Numbered from the stretch's first letter, positions 34,890-48,174 are shown. The stretch: 64,000 bases of DNA from Zanthoxylum bungeanum (GCA_019454045.1 SKCR01038877.1:94034-158033); one strand, 5' to 3'. Numbers and translations are program-made. Notes: generated by a model not told the origin, from the letters alone.

Positions 34890-36805
34890 CTTGACTTTGG
34901 CCAACAAGTTGTATGATATTTAACTAGGTAAATCTCTAAGATCAATTGGATCTCATCCAATTCCTAGATCCGGTAGGTGGACTTCCAAGTCCGAAACATA
35001 TATACAATATATATGCCAATATATCCAATATATTTTCCTAACCTTTTCCTCTGAATCAACTAAGCCTTGGCTTTGGCTCAACAAGCTTAATTATTCCAGT
35101 TAAGCGGAACCCATTGACTTTGGAAAGCTTTGTATCCATGTCGATAACAAGAAGTGATCTTGACTTTGGCCAACAAATCACAACTTGCCCAAGACATGCG
35201 ATATGGAACAAAGCCTTCATGATTCAAACACATCCGCGATGGACATTGATCTTGACTTTGGCCAAAAAAAAACCAATGCCAATCTTGGATCTTGAGAAAG
35301 AACCATTCAATGGAAGGAAATGCTTAATATTTGATTGAGGGTTTTTAGTGTAATTGGCAACCAATTAATTATCTTTGATTAGGTCTCATCATACACCCTT
35401 AAGCATGCATTCTAAAAGCATAATAAGGCGCGATAAATAAATTAATAATGATATGCGGATGGATATCTCACAAATTATTCCTAGAATAAATCACTCAATT
35501 TCCTCTCCCCTGCTAGCTTTATTCTAACTTCTACCCAATTACATAATACAATAAAGAAACCTAATTACATTGAGGGGAATTGGTGAGAAGAGAATTACAA
35601 AGAGTCAATAGATAAAGGCTGGACACGCATGTCCAATTTAATAAATTCTAAATTTATTACAACAATTTCCAAAATTGCCCTCACCCATCTAATATCCATC
35701 TGATATACATTATTCATACAATACATACATGTATTCACCCAAAGCATGTTATTCAATCAATCTAATCCAATTAATTAATCTTTGAATTAAGTGATCATCC
35801 AATGTTCAAACACCGATTTGATTTGCTCGAGTCCAACTTGTTTGAGAATAAGTACTCAAAGTGTGTATTCTCTAATTATATTGAACTAAAATTTTAAGTC
35901 CGATTTAATTTGTATTCAATACTAATTCTTTATTTAATTTCAAATTAAATAATTACACTTTTAATGTGCCTTTACGATTTAGATTCTAAATCGTATCTTA
36001 ATGGGTCTCAAAGCCCAATTAACATCCAATCTCAATTAATTAAAGTCCAATGGGCTTTCAATTAATTTCTTAAGGCATGGACTTTGGCAACCAAAGCCCA
36101 ATAAGGAATCACCATTTGCCATAAAATTAATTTTGGCCCATTAGGCCCAATTAATTATTTAAAGGCCTATTTATTATATTTGGACTTAATGGAATGGTTT
36201 TAGGCCCAATTTGAATCCAATCCAATTTTCCTAAACCAACTTGGCCCAAACAAGTCCATAAGGCCCAAATACAACAATTTTAGCCCAATTCCAAATTAAG
36301 CCTAATTAATTAAATTCGAATATTCCAAATACCACAATTTATTTAATTAAAGTGTATAGCCATAATTAATTATTCAAATTAACATTTCCAAAATACCAAT
36401 TTACATAATTAATCATGCTTTATTATTTTCAATACATGTCCAACATTATTGAAACAAAATCAACTCATTAACATGCTACTAAGGCTCACGACAATATGGA
36501 TATTTTTTTCATTAATTTTGATTTCAATCCAATTAAATCACAAATCAATATATCCAAATATTTTTTAAACACATCCAATGGTCTAAAAATCAAAATCACC
36601 ATGAGATTAGGGTTCATCAATTTTCGGCCAAGCCATTAAATTTGGGGAAAATTAATCTAATCAATTTTTCATAAAATTAATCACACATAACTCTTAGTTA
36701 TCATTATCTAAGCATACTTAAACACTCAATTTGATTAAATCATGCTCCAAGCAAAAATACCCAAATTCAAGTATATAAACCCTAATCAATTTCATGCTTA
36801 AATAG
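34890..36805 (-). mobile_element. Leader (5' UTR) of element B, part next to the LTR
   Basis: Starts with the right CTTGA duplication and continues the B leader. CTTGACTTTGGCCAA motifs occur at 34890, 35159 and 35251, with a GGCTTTGGCTCAACAAG variant near 35067. From 35850 to 36420 it is rich in AATTAA and GCCCAA words. No gene is supported. Confidence 0.8.
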
Positions 36806-36817
36806 GCTCTGATACCA
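36806..36817 (-). other. Primer-binding site of element B
   Basis: GCTCTGATACCA, the exact reverse complement of the initiator tRNA-Met site TGGTATCAGAGC, one base from the 5' LTR start TGTTGGGTTCTC. Confidence 0.93.
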
Positions 36818-36818
36818 T

Positions 36819-38740
36819 TGTTGGGTTCTCTAAGAACTAATCCCAAGATCATTTAAGCATAAATCATGCATGACTACGCAAAAAAGTAGCGAAAATTATA
36901 CTCACTTTGATCGGTTTGTGGATGTAGAGAATAATAAAATTTTTCTCCTTTGTGAAGTGCTCCAAGCTTTCTTTGATTGTATGTTTGAGCTCCAAGCTTC
37001 CAAGTTTAATTCAAAACTCAATGGGAAAGTTTCCCTAACACCTTAGAATGACTAATTTGTAGTGCTAGCTTGAAGAAAAAAATTGCAACAATTTTCATCT
37101 TGGAGAAGAAGACTCACGGCAATGGCTATTGGGAGAGAGATAAATGTTTTTCAATTTTTGTTAAGTGTTGCCTTGTATTTGATTTTCCAAAATCAAAAGA
37201 CATATACCAAAAATCAAAGTTGGTAAAAAGTCTTTCACAAATCAAGCTTGAGTATAATTCAAGCAACCAAAATTCCCACCAACTTCTATCAACAAAAATT
37301 TGATAAAGTTGACTAGGTGATGTGACTTGTGGGCCCCACTTTAATTCAAAATCCGAGTGGGCCCGGAAACACATTCCGGGCCCAGGTTCGTTAATTCCGA
37401 ATTAACGAATTCTCTGTTGCGACTTATTAAATCAAATTTAATTAAATAATTATGCCTAGCAAAATTCTATTAAAGTCGCTCTCGAATTAATTCTAAATTA
37501 ATTCGTTTGCCCGAATTTAAATCCAATTTTAATTCCGTTATGAAATCTAATTTCATATAATATATCGAATATATTATTTAATCGATTAATTCTGAATTAA
37601 TCATTCTCTCTCTATTAATAGAATTTTATCCCAGATAAATTCTTACCGTAATTAATCCCAGATTAATTTCCTCACTCTAATAATTAATCCCAGATTAATT
37701 ATGTTCGAGTCATACGTCATAGGTGAATCTTGGGGAAGCGACCCATGAGATCTATGGATATATTGGCAGTAAATCTGGTTGTCGAACTATCCGAATACGT
37801 GCGTACCCGGTACCACATTTTTACCGATTTAAAAGACATTTGGCTTCTAGCAAAACACCGTGCCTACCCAATTCTCCAGAACTATTCTTTAAGGAATATA
37901 TAATCTTGTCAGGCGTAGTATACATAGTATTGCGTATTACGATCCATTATCAGATGTCACATGTAAGGCCTGGGGCTGGAATAGTGTCTGCCCCGTACGA
38001 AGCATATATCAGATCACAAGCAACTAGTCTCTATAATCAGATAATCATGACCTTGTCATATTATCCCGATAGTTGCAACATAATAGAGAACCAGTTCTGT
38101 ATCCCTGCGTGATCATCATCTCCATATGAATGAAGTGATACTTCCATCTTGACATCACACCCAATACACTACGATTCTCAATAAAACCAGAAGAGGCGTA
38201 CTCAGAACCTGTTAAAGCCCCGGACGACCAAAACAAAGCGTATTGATTGTTGCAAGTATTAGCGATGCAAGTCTCAAGTTAATACCAAATACACCTACCC
38301 TGAATCGGGATTCCCATAGACACATAGTCATACTACCAATGGGATTCTGAGGGGTCTATCCAGAGCGAAGTTGTTCCTTACCATCGGTTAAACACAACCT
38401 CCTATTACACTTGCATAAGTATCCAATACTAAATATATGAGAACTATGTCGTTATGCTCCCACAATACGCACACGTGCAATACTAGTCTATTCCGCATTA
38501 TCGATGTCCAGTCTCGATAATATTACGACTAGGGATATTTAATGATTAAACCTTAGTGGATTGATATTGTCTCATATCTTATAATCCGGAACTAATCATA
38601 AGAACTTTTATCATTTATATATTCAAGTAATCTAATTACAAAATGATAAAATAGCAATTTCCTTTGTCACATAGTTAATTCGTACAAAAACCACAATGTC
38701 TTTTACAAATAGTGACGCTATGGGTCATAATTGTCTAACA
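36819..38740 (-). mobile_element. 5' LTR of copia element B
   Basis: TGTTGGGTTCTCTAAG...TTGTCTAACA, 1922 bases, pairing with 17843-19771. Palindrome cluster at 37385-37705; conserved sense-strand block at 38045-38236. Past 38740 the sequence changes to element A internal DNA. Confidence 0.92.
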
Positions 38741-39976
38741 ACACGTGACTTCAAAAAGTCACTAAAGCTAAGAAACGTCATTATAAGATAAACAAATACT
38801 AATGGGATTTTCCTAATGCCAGTCAAGAATCTCGAGATATGAACTAATTCAAGTCAATTCTTACTGCATAAGAAATTATTCTTACTAGACTATCATATCC
38901 AAGAACAGATATATATTTATATTACTAATCGTGACTTAGTAACTAAGTCACTAACCATCTTATTTTTTCAAGAAAATCGGTACAACAGTTCCCGATGGTT
39001 TGAACTAATCTAACAATATCTTAGTCTACTGTCATTCTAGAACATATTCTAGAAATATGCAACCATAAGTAAAGTCAGAAAACATATTCAAGTAATATGT
39101 TATGCAATGGATTAGACATTAATTCTAGAAACAATATAGAATAAAGGAAAAAAAGCAGCAAATTCCAGAAAATTACACATTGCTTTTGTTATGGATTTTT
39201 AACCCAGCAGTGTCTCCCACTACTTTACGTAATACCGTAATCCCTAACGGAGGACGGGAATTCAATAATTAAATGGAATTCCATAGTGATAGTATGATCC
39301 TATGAATATATTTCGACTCACAACTTTGGCACGATCTCGCCTACGTATATTCATTAGGTAGACAACCCATTGTCAATCACTCACCAGTGACTCCTGATTT
39401 TGGTCATGACCGTTTCTTGTTATGACAGCTTTGACATGTTCATAAGGAAGCGTATCAAGGCTTCACTTGCCAATGACAAACTCAAGCTACCGATGTAGTA
39501 CTGACAACTTTGGCACGTTCAGGAATTCCACTTTCACTTGAATTTGTCTAGTATCAATATACAACCGACATGGATAAAATTCTATCAACTACACACTCAC
39601 TGCTTTGGCTCGATCTAGGATGCAGCCATAGAAAGTTGCCCATAAACTGTATTGACAAGACGGACCAAGAAACATGCATCCAATACACGTTACTTTACAG
39701 CCTTATTTTAAGCAGGGATATTCCTCAATGAAGCATTGCTCTACATCAAATGCATAATTTTAATCTAAATAATTTTCTAAACAACTCAATTCTACCTCAG
39801 AAAACATAACTCAATTTAACCATTAAATATTCGTTACGTTTCCGTTAGCGTAGAACCGAAAAGCCAAGAAACATATAGATTACATGCATGTGGAAATCGT
39901 AAAATTGGATTACATATCATATATCAAGCATGACTAATGTAATGGATAAAGCATTAGACCTACTCTGATATCCTTT
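38741..39976 (-). mobile_element. Leader and primer site of element A
   Basis: Internal DNA of element A between insertion B and the 5' LTR. No frame is open for any length. CTTTGGC words followed by ACG or TCG occur at 39323, 39506 and 39602, recalling the leaders of B and C. A degenerate primer-binding site (ACTCTGATATCC, 39962-39973, reverse strand) lies three bases from the LTR. Confidence 0.75.
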
Positions 39977-42508
39977 TGTTGGGTATTTGGGCGAAGAGTG
40001 CAGCGGAAGCGTTGTTCGGGCGAAATCGTAATTTTAAAACTTTTTCAAATTACCGAAAAAATTATTCAATATCCAATATGAATAATTCATTCATATTTCA
40101 CCTAAACACATTTATTCGATATCAAATAATGACATAAATAAGGTAGAAATTTCACGAAACATTTACGAAAAACATTTTTCCGCAAAATGATGCAAAATAT
40201 ATTTTTGACCGAACCGACCACCCAACACTTATGAGGACTGCCCAGGTCAGCCTCAATAGTGTTAGGGCAGTTCATGGGTTGCCCGGACAGTGAAAAATTC
40301 ACTGTTTGGACAACCGTCACCCAGTTGGCTCAAAAGTCACCCGGTAACGCCGTTTTTCGCCGTTTTCACTTATTTCAACTCTGAAATTATTTCCGGCAAT
40401 TGTTCCAACACCCAAAACATGTCAAATACATTCAAATGACATATTTTTCATCACCAAAAAATCAGATATTCCAGGTCTGAAATAGAAACCCAAAATGCCA
40501 ATTTTTTATACTTTAAATCCAAATTTTCAAGATTAATCCAATTAATAAAAATAGCAACCAAAGTCACCACACATGAAGTACCTAAGAAAAATTCTAGGCA
40601 TTACAAGAGTGTTCATAACACTCTAGAATGACAACATATCATCGAATGACTAAATTGAATAAAGATTACAATAATATTACTCAAAACTACTTCACACATG
40701 CTTAAATGCTTCCAATTCATCCACCAAAACCAAAAGCCCCAAATTCTTAAGGAAAAGGAAACCCTAGAATCATACTAGATCATCGAGAAAATAAGAAACA
40801 TGCTTTCAAGCTTAGAGATATATAGGATTACCTATAATTCCTTAATTTCCTAAGCCTTTTTCCTTGATTTTCTTCATTTTCCTCCTTTGTTTCATCAAAC
40901 CACATTTGAGAGCATTTGTTTTTTTGTTAAGTTTCGGCCATGGTGGAGAATAGAAGAAGAAGATAATTTTTTTTTTTAATTTAAAATCCTCTTTGCCGAC
41001 TTACCAAGGGCCTTTTGGTCATTTAAAAAATTGATCCAATCAAATTACATTAAACTTTACATTAACAAATCATATTTTGACAAATAAAGTTTAATTAAAT
41101 CATGTCATGTGTCACAAATAATAATTAAACATATTTCATAACAATTATGAAAAAGTTTATTATTAATTATTCAAATATTTAACAATTAAATATCTAAATA
41201 ATTAATTAATATAATTATTATATATATGTATTTTTATTTACATTAAATAACAAATACATATATTTATGGCATGTGTCAAAGTCTCATTTGACAATTAATT
41301 AATGTTTACCTAATCAAATTATGTATCAAATACAAATACACAATAATTACTAAATGGCGAAAATCCCCTAATGCATGTGTTATCCTTTAACAGATTAAAC
41401 GATTCGAATTAACTCATTTAATCCGATGAAGTATTATGAATAATCTATATTATTCATAACGCGTTGCCCAAGTGCTCAACGAGTACACTTCATATTGTGA
41501 GACTCTCTAAGTTTAGGTTTATCCGTCACGAAATCCAATTTCGTGTTCATAATTAACCCACTCAATAATTATGACGAACACGGATAATCTCGCTAAACTA
41601 TGCAAGTCGAGGTCATTGCATACGTATAATCCATATGTCATAGGTTATCCATATTATACCTGAGATATAGATAAGAACGTCAAATCCGTTCGGTATAATA
41701 TAGTCGACTTTCAATTTACGATCTCTAAATAACACTCAGAACTGATTTCCGAAGTTATACCACGGTCATGGATTTACTAGATCGTAAACACGTGTAGGAT
41801 GCCTATGCCTTGTACACAGGACTAACAGATTCTATCTTGATACACACAGTATATCATGAGCATCAGTCCACACCCAACGAACAGGCGGAGGTCTGATCAT
41901 GAATAGATCGGTGACGTGACTGCCATCAAAGTGTGGAGGATAACTCATATATCCAGAGTGGTATCTCATGTCGAAGGACCACTATGCTCGCTCAACTCGA
42001 GAAGATTCCTATTGACGTTGGTGTACCATCTATTAGGAAATCTTCAGTGAGTCATTTAGTGTTTATCAATAAACACCTAAATATCTATTCATGTCTCCCG
42101 AGACTCATGGTTCATTGGGATAAACCATCGGACCAAGTCACAATATACGACAAGTACTGGTCTCAGCGGATTTTACTAACCGATCGGTGTTAGTAAATCT
42201 TGACCAGAACTTTATTTAAGGATATACATCTTATAGTGCGCTTCCTAATTTCAATTACAAACTACGTTGTAACTGCGCACTATATGGTAAATCCTAGGGT
42301 TTTTGTCTAATATACACGTATCACTAAACCAGATTTAGTTTCAATCTAATCGTAATTGAATATCCAATCGTAATTAGATCGAATATGTGTATAAAAGACA
42401 AGAGGTGCTACCATTAGATAAGTAATATTATGGAAAATGAAATTGCTCGTATTCATGAATCGGACATAAATACGATCCGGATTGGCACTCTGAGCACCAA
42501 CCCTAACA
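39977..42508 (-). mobile_element. 5' LTR of copia element A
   Basis: TGTTGGGTATTTGGGCG...CCAACCCTAACA, 2532 bases, pairing with 12242-14745; it has a short extra piece near 40065 (TTCAATATCCAATA). Followed by the target duplication TGGTA. Confidence 0.92.
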
Positions 42509-43863
42509 TGGTACACCACCGTCATAAGAATCTTCTTGGGTTGAGTAGCATTGTGATTCTTTGACTTGTGATACCACTGTGGATATATGAGATATCCTCC
42601 ACACTTTTATGGTAGTCACGTCACTGACATATTAAGGTCAGACCTCCACCTGTTCGTTGAGTGTGGATTGATCCTCAGGATATCCTATGTTTGTTAAGAT
42701 TGAATCTGACAGCTCTGTGTATATAACATAGGTATTCAATATGGGATTAGATGTCTGTTAAATCCATGGGCTCGTGGTACACTGTAGAAGTGAATTCTAA
42801 GTGTTATTGAGAGATTGCTAATAGAAACATCGACATGATTATATCTATAAAGATTTGACATTTATATCTATATCTCTGGAATAATCTGGATACCTGTGAC
42901 GGAGGGATTATACGTATGCAATGACCTTGACCTGTATGGTTCAGTGAGTTTATCTGTGATCGTCATAATTTACGGGTAGGTAAATTATGGACACAAAATT
43001 GATTTCATGACTGATATACCTGAACTTAGAGAGTCTCACTAATGAAATATACTAATAGAGCATTTGGGCAACATTTATGAATAATATTGATTATTTATAA
43101 ATCGTTTAACGGTTCAACAAAAGATACATACATATGGGGCCTTTTTGTCATTTCCTAATTAATGTGTATTTGTATTAATATATGATTTATTAAATACGCA
43201 TTAATTAATTTTCAAATTAAGATATTTGACATATATCATTAATATATGTATTTTGATTATTTAAAGTAAATATAATACATATATTTAAATATTTATATTT
43301 AAGTAATTATTTAATTATTTAATTGTTAAATAATTAAAGTAATTGAAATATAAAATATCTAAGGTGATATTATTTAAAGGAAATGATTAAGTGTAAAATG
43401 TTGACTTTTTACATTTAAAGAAATAGTTGTCAAATGATTTTTGCTACTTTAAATTAGATTAAAAATAGGAAAATATCTATTTAATTTTTCTACCTATTTT
43501 TCAGCCATACCCCAGATATATAAGGGTTTCATTTGTTTTTCATTTGCTTCACTTTACGTTGAGCTTCTAAAAACATAAACAAAAGGAGTTGAAAGAAAAA
43601 GAGAAGAACTATGAAGATTTTTCAAGAAAACTTGCAAATTTATAAGTAATTTCAAATTTACTTTACAAGAAAAAATATTTATTTTGTTCTTGGTTACAAC
43701 ATATGTTGTTCCCATGTTTTTCTACTCTCTTATGTTTGTACTGGGATGTTTGGAAACTTGAATGAAAGATGTATGCATGTATGTTAACAAAATATGCTTA
43801 TTAATAGTTAATAAGAAAACTTTTGGTCATTAGATGACTTTGTTGTCATTCTAGAGTTGTTAG
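42509..43863 (+). mobile_element. LTR D, second piece
   Basis: Continues LTR D from TGGTACACCACCGTC, collinear with the F LTR (for example 42875-42910 against 4498-4533) and with the reverse strand of the A LTR. It is interrupted after GTTAG (43859-43863) by solo LTR E. Confidence 0.88.
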
Positions 43864-45857
43864 TGTTGGACAATTATGACCTATAGCGTCACTATTTGTA
43901 CAGATCATGGTGTTGTTGTACAAATTAACTATGTGACAATGAGATTGCACTCTTATCATTTGTGATTAGATCACCTAGATGTATAAATGATAGGAGGTCC
44001 TTATGATTAGTTCCTGGATTGAGATGATATGAGACAGTATCAGTCCACGAAGGATTAATCATTAAATATCCCTAGTCGTAGTATTATCGAGACTGGACAT
44101 CGATAATGCGGAATAGACTAGTATTACACTTGTGCGTGTTATGTGAGATCATAACGGCATAGTTCTCATATATTTGGGTATAGGATACTCATGCAAGTGT
44201 AATAGGAGGTTGTGTTTTACCGATGGTACGGAAAATAACTTCGCTCTGGATAGACCCCTCGGAATTCCATTGGTAGTATGACTATGTGTCTATGGAAGTC
44301 CGATATCAGGGTAGGTGTATTTGGTCTTAACCTGAGACTTACATCGCTAATACTTGCGACAATCGGTATGCTTTAGTTTTGGTCGTCCAGGGCTTTAACC
44401 GGTTCTATGTACGCCTCTACTGGGTATATTGAGAATCATAGTGTATTGGGTGTGATGTCAAGACGGAAGTATCACTCCAGTCATAGTGGAGATGATGTCA
44501 CGTAGGATACGGTACTAGTGCTCTTAAGTACTGCAGTCATCGGGATATTATGACTAGGTCATGTATGTCCGATTATAGAGACTAGTTACAAGACATCCGA
44601 CATGTGCTTCGTACGGGGCATACACATTCCAGCCCCAGGCCTAGCACGTGACAATCCGATACTGGATCGCAATACGCAATACTACGTATACTATGCCTGA
44701 CATAGATTATATATTCCAGTAAGAATATTTCTGGAGAATTGGGTAGGCACGGTGCTTTGCTAGAAGCCAACCATGTCTTGTAAATCAGTAAGCACGTGGT
44801 ACGAGGTACGCACGTATTCGGATAATCCGATGACCGTATTTACTGCCAACATATCCAGGGATCTCTTGGGTCGCTTCCCAAAGATTCATCGATGACAGTT
44901 GATTTAAATTAGAATTAATTTGGGATTAATTAAGAGAGAGAATTAATCTGGGATTAATTAAGAGAGAGAATTAATCTGGGATTAATTAAGAGAGAGAATT
45001 AATCTGGGATTAAATGTGTTTTGAAGAGAGAGAACGCGATTAATTTGGAATTAATCGGTAAAATAAATTTAATGGTTAAATTTGATTTTTCTATTTAATT
45101 TATTCATATGGGCTAAAATTAATATATTTGATATATTAATATGAATTGGATTTCGTTACGAAATTAAAGTCGGACTTTAATACGAACGAATGAATTAATT
45201 TAGAATTAATTCGTAAGCGACGTTCATAATATATTTGCGAGGGATCGTTATTTAATTAAATTAGATTTAATTATTTAGTGATGAAAGTTCGTTTAATCGG
45301 ATTAAACGGAACCGAGCCACGGCAAATGTTCGTAGAGACATTTTGAGTTTTGAATTCAAAATGGTGAGGCCCACTTCACACATGTCACACATGTGAAGTG
45401 GTGGTTGGAAAGTGGTTGGCATTTATGCCAAAACAACTTACTTTCCAACCACTTGGTTTAGGTGAAACCAAATTACCCAACTACATGGTTTTGAGTAAAA
45501 GGGTAAAACCCTTTAACAAAACCAAAAAGCCTTCTCTCTCTCTTCACTCTACACACTTGTAACACATTTTGGAAATGAAAAACCCTAGAGAACCTCAAAT
45601 TGGGCGTGAACCTCCTATCTCTTCTCTTTGATTTTGTTGCAATTTCAAAGGAGCTAGCACTTCATGGAATCAACTAAGGTGATAGGGAAACTACTTCAAG
45701 AGTTGGAATCATCACTTAAAGCTTGGATCTTGGAGATCTCTTCTCAAAATTTTAAAGCTCAAATCCGTTCATTGTAAGTATATTCCGCAACTTATTTTGA
45801 ATTATGAACACCTTTACATGCTTATTAGATCCTTGGCATGTTCTAGGAACGTTAACA
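43864..45857 (+). mobile_element. Solo LTR E (B family)
   Basis: TGTTGGACAATTATGACC...GAACGTTAACA, 1994 bases on the plus strand, flanked on both sides by GTTAG (43859-43863 and 45858-45862). No internal region or second LTR is present, so it is the product of LTR-LTR recombination. It carries a 28-bp tandem array at 44913-45013. Confidence 0.93.
44913..45013. repeat. 28-bp tandem repeat, 3.6 copies, in LTR E
   Basis: Units AATTAATCTGGGATTAATTA + AGAGAGAG start at 44913, 44941, 44969 and 44997 (the last is partial). Related LTRs have only about two such units, so E has expanded it. Each unit contains one of the short palindromes typical of this LTR family. Confidence 0.95.
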
Positions 45858-45862
45858 GTTAG

Positions 45863-46585
45863 GCCACTCAATGATGACCTAGAATTATTCTTGAGTTGTT
45901 TCAAAGACTTGTTTGGTGTTGTAGAGATTAGTGTTGTATTGGATTAATTTTGATTAATTTGATTAATTAAAAATTAAGGTATTTACCTAAGCCAAATTTT
46001 GGACTTTTCATATATGTGTTGTATTTTGATACATATGAGATGTATGAATCATTTTAGTAGTGATTGGAAATCACTTAAACTTGTATTTAACAATTTGGGA
46101 CCAAAATGACAAATATTGGGGGCTCTCGGCAATTTCATAAAATCTGAAAAACATTTCAGAATTGTATTTTAATGTATATAAGATGTACAAATCATTTTGG
46201 TATGGATTGGAAATCACCTAAACTATTATTTGACAATTTAGGACCTAAATGATTAAAATATGAAATGTTTGGGGCTCTCGGCAATTAAGGAAAAATCTGG
46301 AAAAAAAAATTGAAGTGTATTTTGATGCATATGAAATACACAAATTATTTTGGTAGTGATTGAAATTCATCTAAGCTTGTATTTAACAACTTATGACTAA
46401 AATGATCAAAATGTAAGCTTTTGGGGGTTCACGTTAATTTGTAGTAAAACTGAATTTTTTGAGTATTGAGTAATTAGAATAAATTATTTTATTTTAATTA
46501 CCCAGGAAAATTTTCTTGAAATCGGAAAAATTTGATTTTTCGTGTTCCGCTGCGTTACCCGGTAATACCGCCTAAAACCATAGCA
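45863..46585 (+). mobile_element. LTR D, third piece (3' end)
   Basis: Resumes LTR D after E, collinear with the reverse strand of 12242-12860 in the A LTR. It ends near CCTAAAACCATAGCA, which corresponds to the CCCAAAACCCCAACA end of A. No primer site or internal region follows, so what D originally belonged to is unresolved. Confidence 0.75.
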
Positions 46586-48174
46586 TGTTGTTCAACTTGC
46601 CACTCTTCTAGTTCTCCAAAAAGCTAGGTTCAGAAGGAGATTGTTAAGAATTGTTCGAAGATGCGGAGGAAGAGCTCAGTTCAAAAAGACATTGTTAAGA
46701 ATTGTTCAGAGACACAAAGGAAATATTTTCAATAGAGCCTCTCTAGAATGACCCTCAAAGAGTTGTAAGATGGGTAGTAGATCCCCTGAATATGAATAAG
46801 GCTTTCCTTTTCTTAAGTAAAAAATTATTCATCTACGCTTGTTTATTATTTGAGAAGGAAATGCATGTTTAATATTCTTGTGAGATACTCGTGATTGGAA
46901 TACGTCAATGGGTGTTGGACATGTGGGAAATATGCGAAACCTATGGCACGCCAATCCCTGGTGTCATTATCAAACCCCCAGGCTAGAGCGTCGTCACCCA
47001 ATGACCTGTACCTTTGAGGAATTCAGAACACATGAAGGGATGTAAGGCAAGTGGGAAAAGTGTGCGCCCCATGGCAAGCCAATCCCTGGTGTCAATATCA
47101 AACCCTCGAGCTGGAACGTTAGCAACCAATTACTTGCATCTTTGAGGAATGTTGTAACATGAATGCCTGCATGGCGTTTGGAGCCTCGGGTATCCATAGC
47201 ACGCTCAGTGAGCGAGTCGACGTGGCATTTGATTTCTCAAGGTAATCATAGCAGGCATGGATAATGAATGGCTTCGCTACTACGGTACCTCTGGTTTGTA
47301 TAGCATGGGAGGGATAATCCCCCCACGGTATATGCCGTCCAATGTTGGAGGTGCATAGCATGAGGAAGGCTCATGGGCCTCCGTGGCATTTGTAGCCTCG
47401 AAAGGTGTATAGCATGGGTAAGGCATGTGAGCCTCCATGGCATTTGTAGCCTTGAGATATGCCTAGCATGGGGAGGTAGAATGCCATTGTGGTGTTGGCC
47501 ATCCCATTTCGGATCTATAGGAGCATAGCACGGGGAAGGACTGAGGGTCTCCTTGGTGTTTGCAGACTCGGGGCTTGCCTAGCATAGGAAAAATCTCATG
47601 GCTTTGGTCGCCCCCTCGATCCGTAGCTCGGTTCTCCGAGACGTTGGATTGTAAGGTTCAAAATTGTTGTTTTGGGTAGCATGGGGCATGATATTTTCTC
47701 AGGCTCCTTTGTTGTTTCTTTGGGTTGATACGTCACCCCCGTTGTACTTGTCTTGTTTTTGTCCTGGTTTTTATTTTGATGGATGACTCGAAGTGGGACG
47801 ACATTTTCAGTCTCCATAGCGATTATTGGAGGTTGAAAATCTTCCCTCGTGGTTAAGTCTTTAGAAAGAAATTTCATGGCTTGAGGCTGCATTCGTTCCG
47901 CCGAGGCCGTAATTGATGGCACAAAGAGGATACATTCCCTTGTGGCCAGTTTATTTGATGGCTCGGGGCTGTATTCGTTCCGCCGATGCCGTATTTGGTG
48001 GCACAAGGTGGGTACATTCTCTTGTGGCCAGTTATTTGATGGCTCAGGGCTACATTCATTCCGCCGAGGCCGTATTTGGTGGCACAATGAGGGTACATTC
48101 CCTTGTGGCCAGTTTATTTGATGGCTTTGGGCTGCATTCATTTTTTCGAGGCCGTATTTAATGGAAAAATGAGG
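46586..48174. repeat. Minisatellite-rich DNA, origin unknown
   Basis: No supported gene. It contains a 51-bp-spaced doublet with GATTGTTAAGAATTGTTC at 46641 and 46692, and two units of about 128 bp (46918-47160, core CCAATCCCTGGTGTCA). There are also several degenerate units of about 55-65 bp with TAGCATGGGG and GGCATTTGTAGCCTCG (47160-47620), and an 82-bp array (47880-48165). A 207-codon minus-strand frame (47596-48219) spans the last array, but its repeats read in more than one frame, so I do not call it a gene. Confidence 0.7.
47880..48165. repeat. 82-bp tandem repeat, about 3.5 copies
   Basis: Units begin GGCTGCATTCGTTCCGCCG and include GGCCGTATTTGGTGGCAC and CCCTTGTGGCCAGTTTATTT. Copies differ by about 5-10 percent and by one or two single-base indels, which shift the frame between copies. 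Confidence 0.93.

Larger units (their letters stand above)
17843..38740 (-). mobile_element. Copia element B, nested in A and containing C
   Basis: Minus-strand element: 3' LTR 17843-19771, polypurine tract, pol and gag 19786-24592, leader 24593-24834 and 34895-36805 (split by element C), primer site 36806-36817, 5' LTR 36819-38740. Its own length is about 10.8 kb. No clear 5-bp target duplication was found (AACTG at the left, ACACG at the right), so the ends may have changed, or the two LTRs may come from different insertions. Confidence 0.85.
12242..42508 (-). mobile_element. Copia element A, outer shell of the nest
   Basis: A complete minus-strand element interrupted by element B. Left end TGTTGGGG, right end CCCTAACA. 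The same 5-bp target duplication TGGTA flanks it at 12237-12241 and 42509-42513, and the host LTR reads continuously across. Parts: 3' LTR 12242-14745, polypurine tract and internal region 14746-17842, insertion B 17843-38740, internal leader 38741-39976, 5' LTR 39977-42508. Its own length without B is about 9.4 kb. Confidence 0.9.

Noticed and set aside
44913..45013. Regular 28-bp repeats, CRISPR-like in unit length
   Set aside because: The units are head to tail without unique spacers, lie in a plant LTR with a target duplication, and have no cas genes nearby.
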